From positions 30,752,001-30,816,000 of the forward strand of contig OX419757.1 of NCBI GenBank assembly GCA_948567375.1: 64,000 bases of DNA, read 5' to 3'. Made by a program: the position numbers and the translations under genes. The stretch's first letter is position 1. The number at the start of each line of letters is the position of its first letter. The stretch is from Lunularia cruciata (lineage: Eukaryota > Streptophyta > Marchantiopsida > Lunulariales > Lunulariaceae). The notes under the pieces are model-generated. The model saw only the letters and a program-made list of their open reading frames with translations, made no database searches and was not told the origin of the DNA. Shown here in pieces: positions 55,330-64,000 of this stretch.

Positions 55330-55790
55330 ATGATTCATGTGTTTTGCCTCTATCTTGCTATCGATTAAGATATCATCCAAGAACACCAACACGTATCAAT
55401 CCAATAGTCCATCCAACACCCAATGCATATGATCTGTGAAGACTGTGAGAGCATTAGTGAGCCCAAAAGGTAGAACTACTCATTCAAAATGCCCATACCT
55501 TGTGCAAAAAGCAATCTTTTGCACATCTTTCCTATCAATGTAGATTTGCCAATAGCCACTGCAAAGATCAAACTTGGAAAAGTATTGTGCTACACTCAAT
55601 TGATCAAGCAAGTTATCAATCCGAGGTAGAGGATATGCATTCTTCACTATTTACTTATTGAGCCCATGATAATCAATATAGAAACAAAGTCCTCCATCCT
55701 TCTTTGGAATGAATAGTACTGATGCTCCCCAAGGAGTGGTGCTATGTCATATGAACTTCTTCTCCAACAACTTTGTAAGTGTTGTTTTCA
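55330..55790 (-). pseudogene. G7 reverse transcriptase
   Basis: Minus text [75 protein letters not shown]. The catalytic LDD at about 55370-55380 survives. The upstream part ends near 55960. Confidence 0.88.
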
Positions 55791-58061
55791 ACTCCTCCAA
55801 CTCCTTTGGTGAGAGTCAATAGATTGGTTTACTCATTGGAGTGCTCCTTGGCAATAACTCAATCTTGAAGGGCATATCATGATTGGAGGGTAATTCCTTT
55901 GGCAGATCATTCGGTGTCATAGGGAAAATAATCCACACATACCATTCGTGCCAATTGGTGTGAGTCTTCTTCTTTCATTTTTCATGTTACAATGAACTTT
56001 GGGGGTTTTATTTTATGGTGAAACTGGAAATTGTTTTGTGTTCTTGTAAGCTCAAGGATTTTCTCTTGTATTAAGGGAGGGAGGAAATTGAGTGGTGGAT
56101 TTTCTTTTATGTTACATAAGCTCAGGGTCTATTTGCATGTCACTTAAATGCTGGAGTTTGTTTATGTTATTGGAGTCTCAAGAGTATTTTAGTTAGCGGT
56201 AGTAGCAAGGGGTTTTGGGGCTTTGAGAGAAACACCTGAACAGATATGCAAAAGAAAAAAAGAAAGAAAGATATAGAGTATCAAAAGTTTTTTTTGGAGA
56301 AAAAAGAGAAGGGAGAGAGGGTATTGAGAAAGAAGAGTCAAGGAAGAGAGATGAGGATGGGGAGGAGTGAACTTGGGGAGAATGGTAACATGGAATTGAG
56401 GGATTGAAGAAAAAAAATAAAAAATGATAGAGCAGTTTTGAGTGATATGTATCGAAAGGAAAAATCAAGGATTGACATGAAAGATCAAAAGGAAGGATTT
56501 TGAGAGGAACGGGACAGAGAGCTGAAGAGAGAGGATTTTAGGTTCCAAGGAAGGCTTGAGCAGTGGAGGAGAAGCAAGGTTAATGAAAACAAGCAGGGTC
56601 AGGCAGATGATGAGGAAGAGGAAGCAGATCTCGTGAAGAAAGGGGCAATTTGTTTTTGAGAAGGAGGTGTGAAGCTTTGAGTGACAGAGGGTTTGGAAGA
56701 AGAAATGTTTTCAGTAGTTTTCAAGAGTTTGGACAGTTGAATATTTTGGGAAGGAGTTGAAGGTTTGACAAAGATTCTAGCAAGGGATGTTTTGGGAGAG
56801 TAGTAGGATGTGGAGAGGAACTTTGGGTAGAGAGATTATTGGCAAGAAGTTTTTGGAAGATCAGTAAAGCTGGAGAGGAGTTTCACGAGAAGTGACAGAG
56901 GGACTTTAAAAGAGGAAGTATTTTTCAAGAGATGAGCTTGGGACAGTGAGGGTTTTGGGAAGAAGCTTGAAGGTTGATAGAGAGGTTCTTGACAGGAAAT
57001 GAGAAGCTTTGAGTGATAGAGGTTTTGAAGTAGAAATGTTTTGAGGTGACGTGCTTTTGAGGAGTTTTGGGAGGATTTTGAAGGTTGGCAAAGGTTTTTC
57101 AAGAAGGATCCGGGAAGTGTCTGAGGTTTTGGAAAAGGAAATGTTTCAGGAGAAGAAAGAGGGATTTTGGAGGAGCTTCAAGTGACAGAAGGTTAGGAGA
57201 AGAATGGAGAGCAAGGTAGGGGAGCAAACAAGAAGCATCAAGGAGAACAGAGAAGAAAGGAACAAAAAAAATCAGAGAGGGTCTTGGACCACCAAAGGGA
57301 AGAGAGAAAGGTGGTTTCTTGGAGGAAAAGAAAAGATCAAGGGAGGTTAGTAATTGGAGTGTGAGGAGAGAAATACTCAAGGAGGAGACCGTGTGGACTC
57401 ACAATGTTAGGAGGGAGAAACCAAAGGAATTCTGCTGAACAGTGAAGACTTGGAGACATTAGGCGGAGACTGCAAGTAGGAAGTTGAAGATTGTAAGGGA
57501 TAGGAGTTTAGACCAGGCTGACTTTGTGTTCTATACATGCTTGACTAGGCAATGTGCTTATATGCAAATGTTATGCAGTCAGATCTGCTTGATCATCCTG
57601 AAAAGTAATGAATTTGAAACTTGGTGTGTAGATGGAAGTGATTTTCCCTGTAATTGAATGTGTGTGTACAAAAATAAGAAACAATAATAAGAATGGAATA
57701 AACACCATGATATTCAGCTAGGCTGCAAAATTCAAACAAGACATGGAACAAAATTATGGAGTTGAGTCAATTGCATGACCTATGGACTAGTCTTCAAATC
57801 CTTGAGTCTGTGCTTGGGCCAGACCTGACATTACAGCAAAAACCCAGCACCCACCTAAGAAGGTCAGAGTGAGAAATAGTCTAGAACAACAGCTCAGGAA
57901 TATTAGGCACGGAACAATAACAAAAAGTCTGCCAAGAGAGGCTGTTGTCACAAAGCTGGAAAACATAACTAGTGCCGAGACTATGATGAAAAAGCCAGCA
58001 TAAGCACAAGCAGCTAGGTGCTCGGTGCAATCTTGAGAGCTTACAATCTCCGCGACAGAAG

Positions 58062-58079
58062 TGGCGACCATGCTGGAGA
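58062..58079 (+). other. Possible Tat/Ogre-type primer binding site
   Basis: tggcgaccatgctggaga resembles the TGGCGACTCxGCTGGGGA primer site recalled for Tat/Ogre gypsy elements, with three to four mismatches, and lies 3 bp after the LTR-like end cgcgacaga. Confidence 0.4.
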
Positions 58080-58472
58080 ATCTTGAGGCTTGTGCTTAGG
58101 ACCAGTTGGAGTTGGGGAAGAGAACAAGGACAGATTGGACTGATCTAAGTGGATAGTAGTTAGTTGTGTTGAGGTAGAGATGAGGCCAGAGACCTCATTT
58201 GCAGCTATGACAAGGGAACATGAGATCTCGTTGATTGTCATGGCAACCATGAGAGCCACGAAGGATCAGGACAAGGAAAGAGACAGGGTGAAGGTGCAGT
58301 CTTCACAAGTCACAAAGTGCTTGCATGTTGTGGTAGACCAGCAAGGGAAGTTTGACGGTGTCGTCGAGAAAAGGCCAGATGAGAGTGATGAGGACTGGAC
58401 AGCAGAGAGTTTTCAAAAAAAAAGAATGTCAGATGAGCTTGGTAAGGAGTGGTAGTTGGAAATTTTGTGAAA

Positions 58473-58578
58473 GGAACAGAAAAAGGTTTGCAAAGGACAG
58501 GAACAGGAAAAGGTTTTTTGCAAAGGACAAGAACAGAAAAAGGTTTTGCGAAGGACAGGAACAGAAAAAGGTTTTTTC
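58473..58578 (+). repeat. Tandem array of about 28-bp units
   Basis: Four units starting at 58473, 58500, 58530 and 58558, each gaacag.aaaaggttt followed by gcaaaggaca. Purine-rich. Confidence 0.85.
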
Positions 58579-58770
58579 CTGCAAAGGAGGAATAAAGAAG
58601 GGAAAAGCAAGAAAACAAGGAAGTAGAGGGGTTTGGGGAGGGACAGGAACAGTTTGAAAGGGGTTTTTGGGAATTGGAGGTAAGGTAGGAAGGATCGAGG
58701 GGAAAAAAGGAAGGGCAAGAGATAGACGGAGGATCGAAAGAGAGAACAGGAGGGAGAGCGTGTTACAGAG

Positions 58771-59116
58771 GAGTTCAGGTTTCGAAGGAGGAAGCAGGAA
58801 AGAGAGAGAGGGATCAAATAGGAACAAGGAAACGCAGGGGAGATAAGGTCATTGACGGAGAGTGATCAAAGGGAGAACTGGGAATAGAAAAGAAAAAGAA
58901 AGAGAAGGAAGGGAAAAACAGAGTTCAGATTTGGAACAAGGGAATAGAGGAGAGAGTTTTGACGAATCGAAGGAGTGTTGTGACAGGACTGGGAAAAATA
59001 AAGAGTTCACAAATCGCATGGAGGGTTTTTGAGACTTTTTTTTGCGAGTTCAGGTTTCAAAGGAGGAAGCAGGAAAGAGATAGAAGGATCTAATAGGAAC
59101 AAGGAAACGCAGGGGA
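58771..59116 (+). repeat. Segmental repeat, 275-bp spacing
   Basis: gagttcaggtttc.aaggagg at 58771 and 59046, each continuing for about 70 bp through aggaacaaggaaacgcaggg. Confidence 0.85.
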
Positions 59117-59567
59117 AGGAAGGAGGTGGAAGGGACTGGGTTGATTACGAAGGGGCTTTGCGTGTATTCTTGGCTCTCCATCTTCATGGTGAAGGATAAT
59201 TGGACTGTGCAAAAGTTTCAGCTTCTGTATGTGGATGTACCGGTTGTGTTCAAATCCTCTCCCCGTCCATAGCAAATGCGGGTTCAGATGCTCTGCTGTG
59301 TTTGAACACACGGAAGTCAAATTGCTCACCGTCTAGTTGACTTGTTCTCGACATATGTCGGCTAAGAAGGATTTTGCTACAACGAGATTGTGGAACAGGC
59401 CAGTTTGGGTCCCTGTGGTTGATGAATGTGGAGGAAGTAGACAGGAACTGGGTATCGTTGGGTCTTAGATTCTAGGGTCATGCAGGAAGATCCCGCGTTT
59501 CTCTCCTGGGCCGAAAGGGAAGTTGGCAAGGTTGGTCAGGAGTTGAGTTTTCACAGTGAGAAGGACT

Positions 59568-59910
59568 GCCAGTTTTGGGAAATGAGGAGAAGAGCTTCTG
59601 GAAAGTGCAAGGGATTTCGAGAGAAACAGTAGGGAAGTGAGGGAGAAATATCGAAAGTGAAAAGATCTGCCAAATTTCGGGAAATGAGGAAGAGAGTTTC
59701 GGGAAAGTGCAGGGGATCTCGAGAGAAACAGTAGGGAAGTGAGGGAGAAACATCGAAAGTGAAAAGATCTGCCAAATTTCGGAAAATGAGGAGGAGAGTT
59801 TCGGGAAAATGCAGAGGATTTCGAGAGAAGACAATAGGGAAGTATTGAGAATTATCGAAAGGTAAGAAGGGGTGCCAGTTTTCCGGAAATCAAGAGAGGA
59901 GTTTCAGAGA
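59568..59910 (+). repeat. Tandem array of about 102-bp units
   Basis: Units beginning gccagtttt or gccaaattt at 59568, 59669, 59771 and 59874 (spacing 101, 102, 103 bp; last partial), with shared gagagaaacagtagggaagt and tcgaaagtgaaaagatctgc. Confidence 0.88.
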
Positions 59911-61439
59911 GAGGAAGTTTGCAGAGGATTTTTGAGAGAAGTGGCAGAAATATTAGTGAGAGGAAAGACCGAGGGTTTTCAGAAAATCCCAGAGAGTTTC
60001 AAGAGAGAAAGTTGCATAAAATGTTGCAGAAATTTTCGAGAAGAAGGAGATAGAGGGTTTTGAATTTTGGCAAAGAGCAGTAAGTAGCGACGGGAGAAGA
60101 AGGATAGAAAGGAAACGGAATTGGAATGACAAGGGAATAAACAAAAAGGTCTAGAGAGTAGGGAGTGGAGGATCGTGGAGACAGGAAGGAGTGAGGTATC
60201 GTGGAGTCAGAAGAAAGGAGGAGAATTACAGAAAATACAGAAAGAAGTGAAAGATTGTGGAGGCAAGAAAAGGCAAAGAATCAAGAGAAGGCATTTCGAG
60301 TTTGACAAAGTGCAGTAAGGTTCAAGTTGGGAGGAAGCACTGTGCATCGATGATTTAGTCAGCGGAGGCCTTGTGAGTTAGTTTCTGGAACATGTATGTT
60401 GAAGAGATGGATTTTTGCAGGCAAATTGGGAGCAGAGCAGAGGATGAGATGAAAGCAATAGGTTTCAAAATGGCTATCTATTGATGATGCTGAGTTAGTT
60501 TGAGAACACGGTGCATACAAGTGCCGGATCTTCTTGTCTTTTGGCGCGGTGGGCAGTTCCTTGTAGAAGATTTGGAAGCGACTTTAGGTTTGACCTGCCA
60601 ATCTAGGGAGTAAGAAAGATTAATTTGGTGATGGTGAGACCGAGAGGACCGATCGATGGACCTGCAATAGCTTAAGTTGGATTATTTCTGGATCGAGTGA
60701 ATTGTGGGACTGGAGGACCAGTGAGAGGAGTTTCTTAGTTTTTTTGTTGCAGTGTATTGTCATCTGCCGTTGTCGTAGTGCGTTCTCTTGTCTTACTATC
60801 ATCAAACCAGATTGAGTTCTTGGAGTGTTATTTGCGGTTTCATACAGTATATATCATGGGAAATGTGTTTGAGCAAATTTGATCAGTGCATTGGCTTGGA
60901 TTTATTGGGAGCACTAGAATGAGGAGGAGCAGCAGGTGTGCTGCTGCGGCTTGAGTTTCTCCAATGGGACTGAAGCAAGAACTGAAGCGGATTTTATCGG
61001 AAAACCAATAGAAGCAAGCACAAACTCGCAAGCGAGAGCAGATCCTTGTGTTGTTGTACTTCCTGGGGCCTCGTCTTACTGAGGCCAGACCTGGAAAACG
61101 AGTGATCTTATCATATGAAGGGGAGAGATGGGAGTGACGGTGATTGACTGCTGCTGCTTGGGACAGATCATTCTCTCTGGAAGATCAGTCTGGGCCAGAA
61201 CTGCAAAACCCACCAGACCCAAAACATATTAAAGCCGAGGATAATAGACCAACCAAGAGATCAAGAATAATGAGCCGAGACTAATAATAGACGGTACAAG
61301 AAGGACAAAACACTCCAAAAGCCTAAGCGCAGGCAGCCAGGTGCCCAGCGCAATCTCGAGACCATACGATCCCCACGACAACGGTAAGGATTTGACCAAG
61401 TACCTGAAGGTCTACTGGAGAGGTAAAACTTCATGATCT

Positions 61440-62437
61440 AGATGAGAATGTTGCCATTGCTAGGTTTCCAACATTGGTGGAGCTCAAAATCAGGAAGGTG
61501 GTTGAAGGCTTGGTGAGAGGGGGGGAGACATGGGAAGAATTCTCTCAGATGATGAAGGAAGAATTCTTGCTGCATGATGCAGATTGGGTCGCCAAGGCCA
61601 TGTTCTTGGACTGGGTGAACTATAGGAGCCTTGGGGCCTCAAGATCTCCTATGAGAGTTTAATAAGAGGTTGGGACATCTGTCAACTTGTGAAGATGAGG
61701 CCATTAAACTGCAGAGGTCTAACTATTTCTTTCGAGCTGCAAATAGTCATTTGCAGGATGAGTTGGAATACGCGCTGTCCAGGTTGGAGCAAATTCTCAA
61801 TCTGCTCCAACCTGATTGGTTGGGAGCGGTAGAGTGGGGAAAGGTTGAGGAGGCGGTTGTCTAGGTGAGCCGTAGGCAGAAGCAGAGAGAGCTCAATGAA
61901 GAAGCAATAGCCAAAGCACCTATTTGGAGTAACGTGGTTGCGTCTGAGAGAGAGAAGGTGGAACAGCAAGTGAGCAAGGTGGTGAAAGAAGGAGCCATCG
62001 ACGAGATATCACATCTAATGGAGGGGCTGAAAATTCTGACCACCAAGGTCGACCAGCTGCAAAGTGGGAGTAGCACTACAAGAACAGGCGGAGAGAGGAG
62101 GCAGCTCTATGGGTGCATGTGGTGTGATAGTAAGATTCATGCCAAGAGAGATTGCCAGGAGCTATCAAAAGCGTTGCATAAGCAGCTGGTGAAATTTGTG
62201 GGAGAGCCCGGAATGAAGAAGGTTGTCTTCTTTGACACTGGAGAGCCAATCTCGCTGAACTGGAATAGAGGAGGCATGAAGGCTCTACAGGAGAGACACA
62301 TGGGCAAATGCAAAGTAGGTATGGCAGTTGCTACTTTTGGGCCTAGTGTGTATAGTGCAGTGGGTGAGATGAAACAAAGTACAGATTTAGATGAGTTAGA
62401 AAAGAAGAAGAACAAAGATAGAGGTATAGAGAAATAG
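61440..62437 (+). pseudogene. gag: Gypsy-type gag with zinc knuckle
   Basis: Text ARFPTLVELKIRKVVEGLVR, WEEFSQMMKEEFLLHDADWV is the usual gypsy capsid pattern. RLGHLSTCEDEAIKLQRSNY and YALSRLEQILNLLQ follow. The frame from 61865 to 62437 is open and has a CCHC knuckle CMWCDSKIHAKRDC (about 62116-62157), then KFVGEPGMKKVVFFDTGEPI. A TAG at about 61861 and a frameshift near 61660 break the upstream part. No pol follows; instead an ESF1-like sequence starts about 35 bp after the stop. Confidence 0.8.
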
Positions 62438-62469
62438 AGAAGCAAGGACAAGATGGACCTCTAGTGAGA

Positions 62470-64000
62470 GATGCTCAAGTTTCTAAAATTCACCATGACC
62501 CGTAGTTTCAAAGATCACCCAAGAGCGAAAGCAAGGTTGGTATAAATTCTTGGTACGCTCATAAGTTTCATGATATAGGGTTTGCTATTAAGGAGTTGGA
62601 GGTGGAATGGCCACCAAGAGCAAAGGTAGGGGAAGCTCTTATTGTTGACAAGAAGAGTGGACAACATTTTATCAGAGGAACAGAGGTAGATAAATTTGAG
62701 AAGAGATTGAAGAAGAAAATTGAAGAACAGGGTGCTGATTTTATCTTACACAATGGTCTAAGGGGAGAATGGAGGTTTCAAGTGAAGCACTTCAGCAGAT
62801 AAAGGTTGGATGACTTTGACAAGGAAGAAAATCCTCAACAAGGGTCCGGTAAGGAGCTAGTTCTTTTAGGAAAAGACATGATGGAAGGTGTGGAGGAGAA
62901 TTTTGAAGATCTTCCACCAGAAGGTCCTGACATTGGTAAGGAAGGTGTGGAGGTTGACAAAGATGAGGAAAGGTATGATCTGATTCATAGTGTTGCTTCT
63001 CAAGCAGCATTGCCTCACTTGTTACCTTCTGAATTGAGACAAGATCCACTTAAAATGCATCAAATGAGGGCTTTGTTTTTCCCTTTGGGTGAAGAGGAAG
63101 AGGGATCAGGACTTGATGAAGATGCAGAGGAGGAAGAAGAGTCATGCTCATCGTCTTCATCTTCAGATAGTGAGAGTGATGCCGAAGAAGAGCCCAAGGA
63201 AGAGGATAAGGTTCTTGCCATGAATCAAGAAACTGAAAGGCTTTCACTCACAAACATGGATTGGGGCCACACCAGAGTAGTAGACTTGCCTCTAGTGTTG
63301 CATTCTTTCCAACCAAAAGGAGGGGAAGTCAAGTTGTTGACAATATATCCATCTGAATTTAGGGTGGAGCAGATAGCAAAGGAAGCGATGTAGGGACCTC
63401 AAGGTACTTACAGCCACAATGACAACTAAAGTGATAATGAAGCTGATCTTGAAAAGCTGCAAGAGTATGAGAAAGCTTTGAGGCAGAAGTTCAATCTTGA
63501 CCAATTGAATGAATAAGACTTCAAAAGCTATGTGGCATCAACTTCTGACTCTGAACAGGAAGGTGGTGGAGTCAAAGAGGATGAGAATAGTGATGTTGAG
63601 AAGGTTACTGGTAAGGAGAAAGATATGTTGCAAGCAAAGTATCTTTTATTGTTGATTGACACAAGAGGAATGGACAAGGAAAAGGTGGTGGGCAAGAAAT
63701 CAGAGAAAGGAAACATTGAGATAAAGTTTCACAGAGGACTAGATGAGCTTAGTGAGGAACTTATGGAGAAGATGGGGAAGACCAAGAGTGATGAAATAGT
63801 ATGGGAAGCGTACCTGTGCAAGAGGAGAAGAAGAAAGAAGAGACAACCTTCCAAAAGAAGGAAGAGGAGAAGAGGAAGGCAAAGCTTGAGTTGCTGCTCA
63901 TGGATGCCGATATGGTGCAAAATGGCCAGACCAAATCAAAGCCGCCAAAGGACTTGGCAAAGAAGATGGAAAGGAAGAAAAGACAAGTTGGAAGATATAC
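62470..64000 (+). pseudogene. ESF1-like: ESF1-like host gene copy, runs off the window
   Basis: ESF1 is a conserved nucleolar protein needed for early pre-rRNA cleavage and small ribosomal subunit assembly. The text here follows the family: near 62500 HHDP, stop, FQRSPKSESKV...YAHKFHDIGF (N-terminal DPRF..P..KSKV..DSRF..MF.DK.F); an acidic Ser stretch at 63100-63200 (EESCSSSSSSDSESDAEEE); TERLSLTNMDW...VDLPLVLHSFQPKGGEVK and IYPSEF at 63230-63360; FNLDQLNE...DFKSYVASTSDSEQEG at 63490-63560; EIVWEAYLCKRRRRKK at about 63800. The central RNA-binding-like part between LEKLQEYE and KALRQKFN is missing, and stops occur at 62803, 63391, 63427 and 63514. No introns are apparent. It is either a retroposed copy or a fragment captured by the element carrying the adjacent gag. 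Confidence 0.7.

Larger units (their letters stand above)
42699..55960 (-). mobile_element. Old chromovirus G7, split by G1 and B4
   Basis: Minus-strand element in pieces: reverse transcriptase (about 55330-55790), RNase H (54560-55100), integrase core (53790-54500), integrase middle (49786-49999) and integrase C-terminus plus chromodomain (42732-43187). A purine tract (minus GCAGCGGGGGAATAT, about 42699-42713) marks the 3' end. G1 (43193-49780) and B4 (50000-53789) are inserted within the integrase. Gag and protease are missing beyond 55960. Confidence 0.85.
55960..61385 (+). repeat. Purine-rich, internally repetitive LTR/leader-like tract
   Basis: Long G+A-rich plus strand with only low-complexity frames on either strand. 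Two homologous segments, about 57800-58058 and 61190-61381, share tgggccaga.ctg, gccgagacta and the final c.cgaca. The first is followed by a Tat-type primer-like site. The tract ends just before a gag ORF. It may be one very long LTR, or two nested LTRs of related elements; I cannot decide. Confidence 0.45.

Noticed and set aside
58413-58827. Two overlapping minus-strand frames of about 130 codons, rich in Phe, Leu, Ser and Pro
   Set aside because: They are the complement of a purine-rich repetitive tract; low-complexity, no start context or motif.
58473-59910. CRISPR-like or satellite array
   Set aside because: Repeats are few, adjacent without unique spacers, and confined to a purine-rich retrotransposon-like tract.
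1-64000. tRNA or rRNA genes
   Set aside because: No cloverleaf-type A/B box pairs or rRNA-like conserved stretches were noticed on either strand; a tRNA-finder run would settle it.

Overview
This 64-kb window looks like repeat-packed nuclear DNA of a land plant with a large genome, perhaps a gymnosperm, fern or lycophyte; the species is inference. I find no intact host gene, tRNA or rRNA. Almost everything recognisable is LTR retrotransposon, mostly Ty3/gypsy, inserted into one another and decayed to different degrees.

Layout. 484-2943 (+) is the 3' half of an old chromodomain gypsy element, family G1. 2944-15500 (-) is an old gypsy element (G4) whose pol remnant carries a C5-cytosine-methyltransferase-like domain. 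It is split by a young, nearly intact gypsy element (G2, 5545-13350, -) whose 679-bp LTRs differ at one base that I could find, and whose 1.6-kb-codon polyprotein is broken by one in-frame TGA. 15500-16165 is an old G2-like LTR. 16166-19896, 23694-25560 and 32915-36309 are AT-rich stretches without recognisable genes.

From 19897 onward a second kind of element recurs, called B here: B1 19897-23693, B2 26761-28637, B3 37120-39054, B4 50000-53789, fragment B5 42405-42698. B elements have TG...CA ends and, in three copies, perfect 5-bp target duplications (TAAAT, ATTAA, GTATA). They have no internal LTR pair, primer site or reverse transcriptase, yet carry their own coding region: a globular N-terminal domain, an acidic linker and a long coiled coil. 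Two divergent relatives, C (about 29350-32914) and E (about 25560-29350), share the same motifs. They are either protein-coding solo LTRs or stand-alone non-autonomous units.

36310-39215 (-) is a G1-family remnant (G5) interrupted by B3. 39230-40925 (-) is a Ty1/copia gag plus 5' LTR. 40940-41990 (-) is a G2-family gag fragment (G6), and immediately upstream of it is a promoter-like block dense in heat-shock-element motifs. 42699-55960 (-) is an old chromovirus (G7) split twice, by the complete element G1 (43193-49780, +, 5-bp duplication ATGAT) and by B4; its integrase reading frame continues across the G1 insertion.

55960-61385 is a purine-rich, internally repetitive tract that resembles a long LTR/leader. 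It is followed by a gypsy-type gag with a zinc knuckle (61440-62437, +), and then, about 35 bp downstream, by a sequence closely resembling the host nucleolar pre-rRNA-processing protein ESF1 (62470 to the window end). This suggests host-gene capture by a retrotransposon.

Standard gypsy gag-pol genes make the capsid, protease, reverse transcriptase, RNase H and integrase needed for copy-and-paste movement. Here only G2 is close to functional; the rest are fossils or depend on proteins supplied elsewhere.
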